In this document: in pieces, positions 22,700 to 34,080 of the stretch
Layout of the letters: the number at the start of each line of letters is the position of its first letter
Position numbering within the stretch: position 1 is the first letter of the stretch
Origin: Corylus avellana
Taxonomy: Eukaryota > Streptophyta > Magnoliopsida > Fagales > Betulaceae
Assembly: GCF_901000735.1 (NCBI RefSeq)
Contig: NC_081549.1
Location: 22,745,850-22,809,849, forward strand
Length of the DNA: 64,000 nt
Reading direction: 5' to 3'
Position numbers and translations under genes: made by a program
The notes under the pieces: model-generated
What the model was told of the DNA's origin: nothing
The model's input: the letters and a program-made list of their open reading frames with translations, nothing else
The model's database searches: none

Positions 22700-23410
22700 C
22701 ACCTAATCAGGACATGCAATTTTGATACGACCTACAAATCTGACACAAAAATAATAAGTTTTGGGTTTGACCTAAATGGGTTCGTGTCATAATCTGGTCA
22801 CTCGTTTATGTCCCAGTCAGTTTTTGTGTCTGATGGGTTAAGCTGGTGATTCACCAGATTTATTAAAAAAAGAAAAAAGAAAAACTAAACTAAAGGCCCT
22901 AACCCAGGAAGGCAGGAACCCTAACTAAACTCTTTTCACTCCCTACTATCAAGTATCAGCTGACAGCCCCCTCCCCCAGCCGCGCATCTCTCTCTCTCTC
23001 TCTCATCCCACCATTTCTGATCACTGTGTGACTGTGAATCGCTGATCCCGATCTTCTCTTTCTCTCTCCCTCCCTCCCTCTCCCTCTCACTCCTGTTTTG
23101 CATTCATTTGTCTTTGACGCACGGCCATCAAAATACAGGGGTAAGCTCAAAACTTAACCCTCATTTATTGTTTTTTTTTTTTTTTTTTCTCGCATTTTTT
23201 AAATAATAATCGGGTCGTGTCAATCCGATATAACCCAGTTATTTTAAACGGGTCGTGTCGGGTTACTCGGTTATTTTTCATGTCGCACTCATGTCAACCC
23301 TTCTAACTCGTTTAGCTAAACAGGTCGTGTTCGTGTATAGGTTAATTGGGTTGCGGGTCATTACGGGTCGTAATCGTGTTGACTCGCCAACCCATATTGC
23401 TACCCCTATT
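22700..23410. mobile_element. hAT-like element with a CT-rich insert
   Basis: The left part (22705-22860) has 'tgcaattttgatacgacct' and 'aaatctgacac'. The right part (23205-23408) has repeated 'cgggtcgtgt' and ends 'cccatattgctacccct', the inverse of AGGGGTAGCAATATGGG. These are the ends of the common CGGGTC-type hAT group. Between them at about 22885-23160 lies a non-matching, CT-rich stretch with 'ctctctctctctctc' and a splice-donor-like 'caggggtaagctc', which looks like a gene leader. No clear 8-bp target duplication was found. Confidence 0.55.
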
Positions 23411-23411
23411 A

Positions 23412-23652
23412 CCAAGTAACTTAGTGGAGTAGATCGTGCCAGAGCTTAGAACTAATGGTATGGTTATTAAAAAAGAACAACCAATTAATTAATTATTATT
23501 AATATTTTTTTTTTTTAAAAAAAAAAAATTACTAAAGTTGTTTTCGCCAAGTAACATAGTGGAGTAGATCGTGCCACAGCTTAGAATTAATGGTATGGTT
23601 ATTAAAAAAGAACAACCAATTGATTAATTATTATTATTATTATTATTATTAT
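23412..23652. repeat. Tandem duplication, 135-base period
   Basis: The block beginning 'ccaagtaacttagtggagta' at 23412 recurs from 23547 with very few changes over about 90 bases. The copies are separated by an A/T homopolymer tract, and the second ends in an ATT microsatellite (23629-23652). Confidence 0.85.
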
Positions 23653-23659
23653 TTGTAGC

Positions 23660-24355
23660 AAACCAATTAAAATTGAAAACCATGGTCAAACCGTGAAAGC
23701 AACTCAATGTTGAATATGAGGGGGGAAAACTTGAACTTCAAATCCACCGTACATTCAGTGTTTATTTACCAAACCGGTTTGGTCAAGTTGTTTTCACCCT
23801 TGTAAAAAAAACAAATGGGCTGATATTACCATCCAAGACGGTGGGTAAGAGAAGAAAAGAAAAGCCAAAACTATGGTCAAAAGAAGTTCCATGTTGAAAA
23901 GTCATCGACGTGGAATATGGACTGAAATTCTATTTAAATTGGGTTTTAAATATATATATATATATTTTTTTTAATTTGGTCTATAAAATTATTTTAATAA
24001 TTCTATTAAAAATATATATACTTTTCACATGTTACAGACATATAACATTTTTTTTTATAAATTAAATTGTAATAAAAAAAAACTTTATCCTTAAAAAAAA
24101 AAAAAGGATAATAATAGTAAAATTTTGGAAAGTTGGCAAGTAGTAAGGTAAAATTTTCAAACGGCCGTAAAAGAAAGAAGTTAATATAAATTTCTGTTAT
24201 TTAGTGTGTCTTCATCATCAAGAACAAAAGGAAAGAAGACCAAAAAAATAAAATTAAAAAAGAAAAAGAAAAAGAAAAAGAAAGGAAAAGACAGTGATAT
24301 TTTTTTTATTATAGCACGAGGAAAATAAAAGTGGAGCCGAGCTTAGCCGAGCTGA
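23660..24355. other. Intergenic, upstream of the kinase gene
   Basis: AT-rich sequence with homopolymer and AAAAAG-type runs. No gene is seen. Confidence 0.5.
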
Positions 24356-24439
24356 CATGGACCGATGGAGGCTTGTCTCTGTAGGAGCAGCGCCATCCGA
24401 GCAACCTCAACCAGGAACGTCCAAATCGCTGATACTGCG

Positions 24440-24535
24440 ACCCGCAGGGCCGTGCTCTCCACGTGTCGACCTCCCATTGGCCAAGCACTTTTTCTACCTT
24501 TTCATTTTCTCCCCTCTAGCTTTAAACCCTTCTCG
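24440..24535 (+). promoter_or_regulatory. Probable core promoter of the kinase gene
   Basis: A G-box (CCACGTGTCG, about 24458-24467), a CCAAT-type CCCATTGGCC just after it (about 24472-24481) and TTTAAA (24521-24526) sit in a GC-richer stretch. A long leader runs from about 24540 to the start codon at 25122. The leader holds several short upstream open frames and a possible splice donor (CTGTAAGT near 24740), so it may contain a 5' intron. Confidence 0.4.
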
Positions 24536-25121
24536 TCGGAACAGATACTCGGAAAAATCATTTCATCGGAGCCTTTCTCTTCTCATTGCTCGGAGAGCGA
24601 GCGTGAGAGTCACACTTGTAAGCGTTAGGGTTTGTGAGGCAAACACCAGTCCACGAAGCTTTTGGAGCTTTTGAGAGTTGCTGCTGATGCTTTATATCTT
24701 TATTGGAAAAATTTTCTCGGGAAAATTTAGCTAGCGTCGGCTGTAAGTTGCTTTTTGTTTTGGTCTTATCTTTCTTTTGTTTGTTAGGGTTTCTTTTCCT
24801 TTCTTAAACTGCGTGGAAGAAGAGGAGGCTTAGAACTCAAGCAAAGTTGTTGGAAGTTTGAAACGGAGCTTACTTTGAAGAAGAACTAATCGGTGAGGAA
24901 TTTGGTAGAAGTAGTTGTGAATGGTTCATTTGGAACACGGAGCTTCAGAATTAGGAGGAATTGGGCTTTGGTTTTGTGGTGCTTTGAGTATGCTTTGGAA
25001 AGTGAAATGAACGGTTACTGAAAGTTGACCTTTTGGGGATTAGGCTAATGTTAATTTCGTGAATATTATGTGATTTTGAGATGAGAAATTCGGGTATAAT
25101 TTGAGGTTGCAAGTTGCAACG

Positions 25122-25363
25122 ATGAGTTGCAGCGAGAAGAACAGAGGAGGCGAAGAGGGGCAGTATTCAACGAACTCGGTGACGCAGAATGGATCGGTGA
25201 CGGCGTCGTCGCAGTTGAGTATCGATGAGAATCTGCTGGTGGACCCGAAATTGCTCTTTATCGGCTCGAAAATAGGCGAGGGAGCCCATGGGAAAGTCTA
25301 TGAAGGAAGGTCAGTGTGAAACTTCTTGCGTAATTCGTGTTTTGTTTGATTTTATTGTTGTTG

Positions 25364-25398
<35 letters not shown>

Positions 25399-28300
25399 TT
25401 GTTTTTTGAGTTGTTAGTTTGTGAGACTAGATTGATGTGAATATAGTTTTCGATGTTAAGCCATATGCTTCTTTGGCATGTAAAGCATGGTGATAGTCTA
25501 GTTTGTATTTTGCTTCGATTAACTAGTTTTTAATTTAATTTTTAAGAGGCTGGGATGCCCAATTTTTTATTTTTTATTTTTATTTTTTTGAGTATGCTGA
25601 TGGGTGGATTTGAAAGTATTGAGGTTGCAAGGAAGCTCTTCATGACACAGGTTGTTATAACATCATGGTTCGTATGAAACTACAGGATTCCGAGATAAAG
25701 GCTTAGTTGATTATTCTAATCTTTAGTATGGGTAATGGCTTTTGATTGTTTTGTGGATAAAAATGAAATTATGATTCCTGTGAAAAGGAATGTAAGGTTT
25801 TACAGCATGTATATGTATATAGGTGTAACTTTTGATTGTTTTATGGATAAACATGACATTGTTCCAATGTCAACAAATATCAATGAGGTGTACCATTGTT
25901 CTTGAGCACTGGTGGCTGTTTTAAGAATTGCTTATCTCGCAGTTGGTGTCCTAGTCACATAGGTCTAGCATAATATTTTTCAGGTATGGGGATCGAATTG
26001 TGGCGATTAAAGTCCTCAATCGTGGGAGCACTTCGGATGAAAGAGCTGCACTTGAGAGTCGTTTTGCGCGGGAAGTTATAATGATGTCTCGTGTTAAACA
26101 TGAGAATTTAGTCAAGGTCAGTGTTTTAATTTAAAACATTGCAATTTATTCCTATACTTCTTATAGGAAGGTTATATTAGTATCTGTATCTTAGTTATTT
26201 TTCTGTAAGCATTTTCCTTTTATGTGCACCTGACTCATGGTTTTTCTCATGGTTGTATCTGTATCATTTCACTAAGAATGATTCATTTCTGGCTTTTGCA
26301 GTTTATTGGAGCTTGCAAGGACCCTTTGATGGTGATAGTCACAGAGCTGTTACCTGGAATGTCACTCCGGAAGTATTTAATTAGTATTCGTCCTAATTTA
26401 TTAGACCTTCACGTGGCTATAAATTTTGCCCTCGATATTGCTCGAGCCATGGATTGTCTACACGCCAATGGGATTATACATAGAGATCTAAAACCTGGTA
26501 CTTCTCAAGAATATGGTGCATTAATAAACTAAATTCTTTTGATTGTTTGTTATATTTTGATTGGCTTTATGTTTTGAAATCCAATGGTTGTTTTGGGTTT
26601 TATTTGGTGATTTGTCTTTTTATTGCTGATTGTTAAAAGTAGGTACAACAATGTGTTTTAATCTTGTTCATCTTTCTCTTTTTCCCTCCTTTTTTTAAAT
26701 CCCTATAAGTGTATGGAAACTCATATCAATCATATAATAGCTAATGATAGATACAAAAATAGCCATTCCAGTTTGCCCTTACTGCCATTTGGTTAATCCT
26801 CTGTGCTGTGCATTATCCAATTATGCTGCTGACAGGGTTCATAGTTCATTATAGTTTGGTTTTCAATTCAAGCTACAATATCGCAAAATTTATATTGGAA
26901 AAATAGATTTGGAGAAAAAAACACCTTCACGTGCAAACCATGCTGTGTGTTAAAATTTTTTAATCACTTTGGAAATTGGAGTTTTTGATGCTTGTCAAGT
27001 CGATTTTCAGTTGAAAATAGAAATATGTGGCCTTTATTTATTTTACCAACTTACAGAATTTTGTGTCAAATTGCAGACAATTTGTTGCTTACGGCGAATC
27101 AGAAGTCTGTGAAGCTTGCTGATTTTGGTCTTGCAAGGGAAGAAACTGTGACAGAGATGATGACTGCAGAGACTGGGACTTACCGTTGGATGGCTCCTGA
27201 GGTTTGTCTTATTCAACATGATTTGTTTGTTCAATGTACAAAATTTCTGTGGTTGATATGCAATTAATTGATCATCGAGATGCAGAGATATTTAGGATCA
27301 TCAAGGCTAAGTCAGGAAAATGAAAACATGTATGCAGTAGACAAGCACCTAAACAGACACATGTATTACAGAATAGCTGCTGCTCAACTTGGATTTATGA
27401 TTTTTAGCCAGAGGAGTATTGCATAATTCTCTCAGAGAAACCTGGCATTAGATTGGGGGATGTCATTTGGGTTGGGAATAAATTAGTAAATTGTACTTTG
27501 ACTGTGATAACCTATATGTTGGTAAATACCTCATTTGTTGGACATTAGTCTCAGTCTGTGGCCCACGTGGTTCCATATGTTGTGGAGTAGTATTTTATAA
27601 ATCTACTACTTCGCAATCACTTAGGCTAATTATTGTATATTAATGCTGTGGTGCCCTTAGGTACAGCCCTGATTGCTGGCCTCCTTACTATAACTTCCTT
27701 AGTTTGGGCTTGCTTGCGAACTAAGAAGGTTATGTAAATCTATGTGAATAATTGTAAATAAATATAGGAATGTATATCAATCTGCAAGTGATCTCCATGT
27801 AAATACTTTTACACCATTATTGGAAGCTGTCATGAGCTTGAGAACGCTTTCTTAATGGACCTAAATAAGCTCAGTTTTTGGTTGCTCTGTCTTCATGTTT
27901 CAATTCTCGGCTTTGCCCAGTTTAATGTCACTGGTCAACATTATTCTTGAGGTAAGGCCTAGGAAGAGTGGTGATTAGACAGATTTAAGTCATTCTGATA
28001 ATTTAGTTAAAACTGTGTTAAGCTTTTGTCTCGATTTGATCTTCCCTGTAGCTTAGGAGCTGTCAGTATTAACTGCACCTGCAGAAGAAACTTTGATTTA
28101 CTTATCAAAAAAAAAAAGAAAAAAAGGAGAAACTTTGATTTAAGGCTGATGTATGTGTATATTATGTTTCCTTTATTTAAATTTTATTATCCTGTTGTTT
28201 TTGGATTATTATTTGCACAAGCCTCATAAGCCACAAGCTTTGTTTTCACACAAGGCGGCCTTGCACAAACTTGTTAGACAATCTTCCTTGGGGCTTTGAT

Positions 28301-29177
28301 AATTTTCATTTGGGTTGTTTTGTTGAACGGCTGGGCTGCACTTCTTGGTTTTTTAGTGCTGCTCCGCATCAAGATTTTAAGAGTTTTAAGGATTTACTTG
28401 TAATGCATAGAACCTTTCTTACCAGTTGCTAGACTTTTACCTACAATATATTTGTCTTTGCAGTTATACAGCACGGTAACATTGCGTCAGGGAGAGAAGA
28501 AACATTACAACAACAAGGTTGACGTCTACAGTTTTGGAATTGTCTTATGGGAATTGTTGACCAACCGCATGCCATTTGAAGGCATGTCCAATTTGCAGGC
28601 TGCTTATGCTGCCGCTTTTAAGGTGAAAAAGAATTCTTATTTGATTTTTCTTTTGATGCTGTTAGTGATTATGCTATGTTTTCTGTGCTATTCATTTTGG
28701 ATGCCTCACTTCAGATGCCAATATAACTTTATCAAATGCAGACTGATAATAAACCATGCCTCTATTGTTCACTTTTGTAACTGCCGGTCTGTGCTTTGAG
28801 GGGCATCCTTAAAAGTTCTTGTGCATAATGAGTTCTAAAATCTAAGTATTTTTTGATAATATTATTGTCAATCTGAAATGCAGCAAGAGAGGCCTAGTCT
28901 TCCAGAGGATATATCCCCTGATCTGGCCTTCATCATACAGTCGTGTTGGGTTGAGGACTCTAACCTGCGGCCGAGCTTTAACCAGATCATCCGCATGCTT
29001 AATGAATTTCTCTTCACTCTCTCACCACCCTCACCATCGCTACCGGAATCGGAATCTGATACCAAGGCGGTGGCAACTAGTAATGGTACCATGACTGAAT
29101 TTTCCGCCCGTGCGAGGGGGAAGTTTGCTTTTCTACGTCAGCTCTTCACTGCTAAGAGGACCAAGAACTCACAATGA
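25122..29177 (+). CDS. Raf-like (MAPKKK group C) protein kinase, ATN1-type
   Basis: Six coding exons: 25122-25309, 25984-26116, 26302-26497, 27077-27201, 28464-28622 and 28884-29177. They join in frame to 364 residues, all with GT-AG borders. The kinase domain has the GEGAHG loop (52-57), the AIK lysine (72), the catalytic HRDLKPDN (D169), DFG (188-190) and MAPE (211-214), so it looks active. The C-terminus is rich in Pro and Ser and ends with a basic [10 protein letters not shown] block and KRTKNSQ. The overall sequence matches the Arabidopsis ATN1-like Raf group, serine/threonine or dual-specificity kinases of the cytosol; substrates are mostly unknown. The first ATG with family-like sequence is 25122. 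Intron 4 (1.26 kb) holds a small retroposon footprint. The protein is of normal length and nothing is missing. Confidence 0.92.
28087..28142 (+). mobile_element. A-rich retroposon footprint in kinase intron 4
   Basis: The 14-mer GAAACTTTGATTTA occurs at 28087-28100 and again at 28129-28142. Between the copies lies a 28-base piece, 'cttatc' followed by an A-rich run. A long exact direct repeat around an A-tail is what a heavily 5'-truncated LINE-mobilised insertion leaves. It lies well inside the intron, away from the splice sites. Confidence 0.65.
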
Positions 29178-30742
29178 CGGTAAAATTTTGAAATTTTCTC
29201 TTCTTTTTTCCTGCCTGAGGAAAATTGGCATGCAACAGTAGATATATAATCTTTAGTGAATTCTGGTTGATTACCTAGATATCATGATTACTAAACGATG
29301 AAAAATATTGAACAGATTGATGTTCATGGGAAAACTCATTGGGAAATAAAAAGAATTAGAGGACTTGACATCGTCTAGTTGATGCTGATCCTGATACTGA
29401 TGTAAAGGAGATAAATGGTTTAGACATTTTTCTGTTTACACGGATGCCTCTTTAATTGAAAATGCTTATTGTGAGGCAATCTAGATTTAAAAAAAAAAAA
29501 AAATTTCCCCCTTTTTAAGGTGAAGAAATTGCTTACTTCGACCAAATATTTTTGCATAAGCTCTGCGTGGAGATGTTTATTTGTCCTGGGTTGAATCACC
29601 ATGTTTTATATATAAATAAAGAACGTGTATTGATGTGTTTGTGCTTGTCGCCAAGAGAATTATTAATTTTTCTTCCCCTCTAAAACCAGCCATCCCCCTC
29701 CTTTTCCACCATTTCGAAAAATGGGCATTCAAAGAATAACCTAGGCCATGATTTACGATTACAACTCATGTTCACGTGTCCGAGTTTCGATCGTGTTGAC
29801 GTATGAGTATAAGTTAACTTTGACCTGGCTTATTTAATTAAACGATTAGGCCCTACAATTTTAGTTGGTTAAATTTATGTTGGGTCCGTGTTAGATTTGT
29901 AGATCGTATCAAAACTTGCATACCCAAAATATCGTATGTTGGGTTTGGGTTGTGTTGATTCATGGGTATATAAGAAAAGTCGATCATAATTTGACTCAAT
30001 TAATTAAACAATTTAAACGTTTCAACTTTAATCTAATATGTCAATTTCGTGTTAAGATTATACCGGAAGAAATTCCTACTACCGTGGTCGGAGAAACTAT
30101 TTGTTGCCATTGGCACGGGCGGGTTCGAAGGTTTCCATGTACTTGTCTTAAAACAAAAATTAAATGAAAAGCGACCGATATATTACTAAACAAAAATTAC
30201 TCCATAATTCTTAACCAAAAAAAAAAAAAATTTCTCCATAAAATTCAGCCCTAGAAAAAATACGGACCATATATATGGCAACCCTAGCATAAATTGCAAA
30301 TTTAAATTATGGTTCTAACTTCTAACCAAAAAGCCTTAATGGACTTGTGATCCTTCATCAATTAATGAGATTATAATGATTTTTCCTTCAAAAAAAAAAA
30401 AAAAAAAATGACAAATCTCTAGGCAGGAGCAGGAAGCCAATACTATTATCACGCATCCAATCCCACCACTTCGCTATATTTGAAAGAGGAATGTCTGATT
30501 TATAGAAGTGATGTTAATGGAGAAAATGTTGCAATTTGAGGATGGCCCAACAAGCTTCTGAATCAATTTCAAGCTGACAGACTACAAGCTATGTCAGCCC
30601 AATTATACTAACTTAATAGGCCCCGCCCAATTTCTTGTCCAGCTAAGCCCAATTACTTCTCTTTCTTCCACACGTGCCATACGTGCTAAATTATAATCTC
30701 AGCCTGTTCTGATCTTAGCTGCTGAAACACAAGAAATGGAAG
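29178..30742. other. Intergenic: kinase 3' flank and hAT-like fragments
   Basis: After the kinase 3' region, 29750-30060 carries words of the hAT MITE group seen at 14.1 and 22.7 kb ('cgtgttgacgtatgagtata', 'gggttgtgttgattcatggg', 'aattaaacaattt'). Poly-A runs lie at 30220-30231 and 30391-30409. The PPR upstream region begins at about 30500; no TATA box stands out. Confidence 0.5.
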
Positions 30743-32341
30743 ATGCTGATGAGAGCCACACTTTCTGACATAATCCCCAAGCTTCGGCGACTTTCTTCTG
30801 TAAAAGAAGTAGAACAAACCCAAGCTATTATCATCAAAGCTGGCCTCTACACCCACCCTTACATACTTGCCAATCTCATCCCCTTCTCGGCCCTGTCCCC
30901 ATTGGGAAGCCTAGCGCATGCGCAGGCCATGTTCCAAGAAACTAAAATGGACGACGCTTTCATTTGTAACACCATGATTAGAGCTTACACTAACAGCGTC
31001 TTTCCCATCAAAGCTATTTATATATACAACCATATGCAACATGTGAATGCTGGTTCTGACCATGTCACTTACACTTTTACGCTCAAGGCGTGCGCTAGAG
31101 CTTCGAGGTGCGAAGAAGAAGGTGGAGGATGTAATGAGTTTGGTGTTACTCGTAAAGGAGCTGAGATTCATGGCCGGGTTTTAAAGTTGGGGTTTCATCG
31201 CGATGCTTATATTCAGAATTCGTTGGTTTATATGTATTCTCGGTGTGGGTTCGTGGGTCTCGCCCGTCAAGTGTTTGATGAAATGACCGAGCGAAGTGTT
31301 GCGTCATGGAATATCATGATAATGGCCTATCATCAGATTAATGATTTCAAATCGGCGGATTGCCTTATTGAGTTGATGCCTGAGAAAAATGTGGTTTCAT
31401 GGAATACCTTGATCGGGCGGCATGTTAGGTCAGGCAATATTGAAGCTGCAAGAAAGGTGTTCCGAGAGATGCCAGAAAGGGATGCGGTTTCTTGGAATTC
31501 AATGATTGCTGGTTATGTTCAGGTTAAGAATTATGCTGGAGCATTGGCGCTCTTCGATGAAATGCAAATTGCTGAGGTAGAGGCAACAGAAGTAACGCTT
31601 ATATCTGTTTTGGGTGCTTGTGCTGAGACGGGTGCATTGGAGATGGGTAGGAAGATCCATGAGTCCTTGAAAGAGAAGAGCTACAAGATTGAAGGGTATT
31701 TGGGTAATGCCCTTGTAGATACGTATACTAAATGCGGGAATTTGAGTTTGGCCTGGGAAGTATTTAACGAGCTGAAAATGAAACCGGTAAGTTGCTGGAA
31801 TGCAATGATTATGGGTTTGGCCGTCCATGGTTACTGTCAGCAAGCTTTGGAATTGTTAGCAGCCATGGAGTTAAGGCTTGACGGGATCAGGCCGAATCGT
31901 GTAACTTTCATCGGTGTTCTAATTGCTTGTAGCCATCAGGGTTTAGTGGAAGAAGGACGCCAGCATTTCAATCGCATGATTAAGGTGTACAAGATCATGC
32001 CTGATATAAAGCATTACGGTTGCATGGTTGATCTTCTGAGCAGATGGGGATTGTTATATGATGCTTGGCAGATGATTAAAACCATGCCTTTGCCTCCAAC
32101 CGCTGTGTTGTGGAGAACTTTGTTGGGTGCTTGTAGGGTTCACTCGAATGCTGAATTGGCTGAGGAATCCTTCCGACAGCTTGCCAAGTTGGAAGTTCTT
32201 TGTGATGGAGATTATGTTTTGTTATCTAACATTTATGCTGAATCTGAGAGATGGGATGATGTTCAGCGAGTTAGGAATGCAATGATTCATGTTGGAATTC
32301 CGAAGAAACTTGGCTCCAGCAATATAGAGATAAGACAATGA
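30743..32341 (+). CDS. PLS-class pentatricopeptide repeat protein, E subgroup
   Basis: Intronless gene for 532 residues, as is usual for this family. It is built of about eleven to thirteen repeats of 31-36 residues; clear ones carry DAFICNTMIRAY, DAYIQNSLVYMYSRCG, SVASWNIMIMAYHQ, NVVSWNTLIGRHVRSGN, DAVSWNSMIAGYVQ, YLGNALVDTYTKCGN and PVSCWNAMIMGLAVHG. It ends with an E-type block (VLWRTLLGACRVHSNAELAE, then YVLLSNIYAESERWDDV) and stops shortly after KKLGSSNIEI, so no DYW deaminase domain is present. Such proteins bind specific organelle RNAs, most often as site-recognition factors for C-to-U editing; the exact target and organelle are not readable. A second ATG lies two codons downstream. 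The stretch KIMPDIKHYGCMVDLLSRWG is a normal L/S region. Confidence 0.92.
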   Translation: MLMRATLSDIIPKLRRLSSVKEVEQTQAIIIKAGLYTHPYILANLIPFSALSPLGSLAHAQAMFQETKMDDAFICNTMIRAYTNSVFPIKAIYIYNHMQHVNAGSDHVTYTFTLKACARASRCEEEGGGCNEFGVTRKGAEIHGRVLKLGFHRDAYIQNSLVYMYSRCGFVGLARQVFDEMTERSVASWNIMIMAYHQINDFKSADCLIELMPEKNVVSWNTLIGRHVRSGNIEAARKVFREMPERDAVSWNSMIAGYVQVKNYAGALALFDEMQIAEVEATEVTLISVLGACAETGALEMGRKIHESLKEKSYKIEGYLGNALVDTYTKCGNLSLAWEVFNELKMKPVSCWNAMIMGLAVHGYCQQALELLAAMELRLDGIRPNRVTFIGVLIACSHQGLVEEGRQHFNRMIKVYKIMPDIKHYGCMVDLLSRWGLLYDAWQMIKTMPLPPTAVLWRTLLGACRVHSNAELAEESFRQLAKLEVLCDGDYVLLSNIYAESERWDDVQRVRNAMIHVGIPKKLGSSNIEIRQ

Positions 32342-34080
32342 AACAAGAGTGCAGTTTCAATTGTAGTTTAACCTTTTTTTTTTTTATTATAAATATACTG
32401 CAAATGTGACTAATTTTCCTGTATTCCTTATAATCACTCATAATAAATATCCCTTTATGTTTGCCTAAACCTTGTCCAATTGACTGGTTCTTATAGTAGT
32501 ATCTTGCTTTATAAAGTCAGCTTCACCTTATCTAAAATCTAAATAGCTGTTTTCATCCAATTTTCTGGTTTCTTTTTATTTTTTATTTTTTATTTTTTAT
32601 TATTCAAACATCATGCACAGGCGAACATGACGAATTCAAATCTATCAGTTGGTAGAGAAGTAAGACTTCACAGTTATCTCCAATTTTGACGACTGACTTT
32701 GACGAGAACCACAGACTGAGAGGCTTGAGAGCACCAACCCATCCCTCTCACCCTGGAATTCCAATTGCATTTTCTCGTATCTCACAGCATTCACACCCAA
32801 TTAGTCAATGGTTATATAGGGAGTGAGATAGAGATGTTTTTATCAAAATAAGTGACTAAAATATATATATAAAAAAAAAAAAAAAATTTGTTGACCCGAT
32901 GAAAATAAATACTCTTCCCACTATTGGATCATTTGCAAACTGTTCAACGGTCCGGATCTTGGCCAAGTTGCACACACTTTAAGTTATCAGAAAACAAAGA
33001 CCCAAGTCAATGCCCCTCTAGACGATCCTTACGAGGGGAAATTACATTAAACTTACCGAGATATTTTATAAGATTATATTTCATTTTTTAAAACTAAATA
33101 TTAGTTTTTATTAATATTTATTCTTCAACGTTCCAGTTTGGTTATTTGATCACTTTAAATTAAACTCAATTATTTAGAGCGTATTGTTTTCAATGATGAC
33201 TTCTTGACTATTATTACACATGAAATATTAGAGCATGTTTTTTTTTTAAAAAAAATAAATAAATAAATAAGAGGGGTAAATATGACAAAAGTTATTTTTG
33301 TGGATTTGATATGTTATGTATTATTTCCTAATTAAATATATCAACATCTGAATACTCTCAGAAAAATTATAGGAAGGGAGAATTTATAATTAATAAAATG
33401 ATTAAATATTTTTACTTGTTACTCTTTTTACGTGAGTATAAAAATTTAATTATTTTATTAGTTATGGTCCATGGACCGGCAAGTTTGTAAGGAGAGAGAG
33501 AAAATATTTTTCAAATTTTATTAGTTTATTAATGGGAAATTAATATCAAAGTGTCGTTAAAGGGAAATTAATTAATATATAAGAATAACGGATAACCAAT
33601 TGTTTTGGATTCTTTTTTAGAAAGAATAAATCATATTGGATATAAGTACATAATGTGACGTAATTTTGCAAACACCTCAGACGAAGTCTTTGTGATTTTT
33701 TCGAAGTAAAAGTACACAGAGAGAGAGAGAGAGAGAGAAGTTTTATAGAAAGAGAAAGTACACGCAGCTGAAGGAGGAGACGCTGGATAATCTTCCCTGA
33801 TTCAAGATCTAAAGGAGATCATCGATTATCGCTTCGAATCTTCTTCGAAGATTTCTTAGAGCTAATCTAGAGAGAGAGGGAGGGAGAGAGAGAGAGAGAG
33901 TTTAACTACTCATATTACTTGGTTTCATGAATGAAACCCAAAGCACTCCAATTTCTCGTGGGTTCTTAATAATTGAGTTCAATTGCTCAAGTAGGGAATT
34001 GGGTTTTTTTTATCTGGGTGAATTTGGTGAACTGGGTCTGCTTCTGATCACAGAAAGACACAGTTTTTTCTGATGAGACA
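32342..34080. other. Intergenic, upstream of the MACPF gene
   Basis: AT-rich sequence without a gene. GA microsatellites at 33719-33738 and 33870-33900 are likely in the 5' leader of the MACPF gene. No convincing TATA box is seen. Confidence 0.5.
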
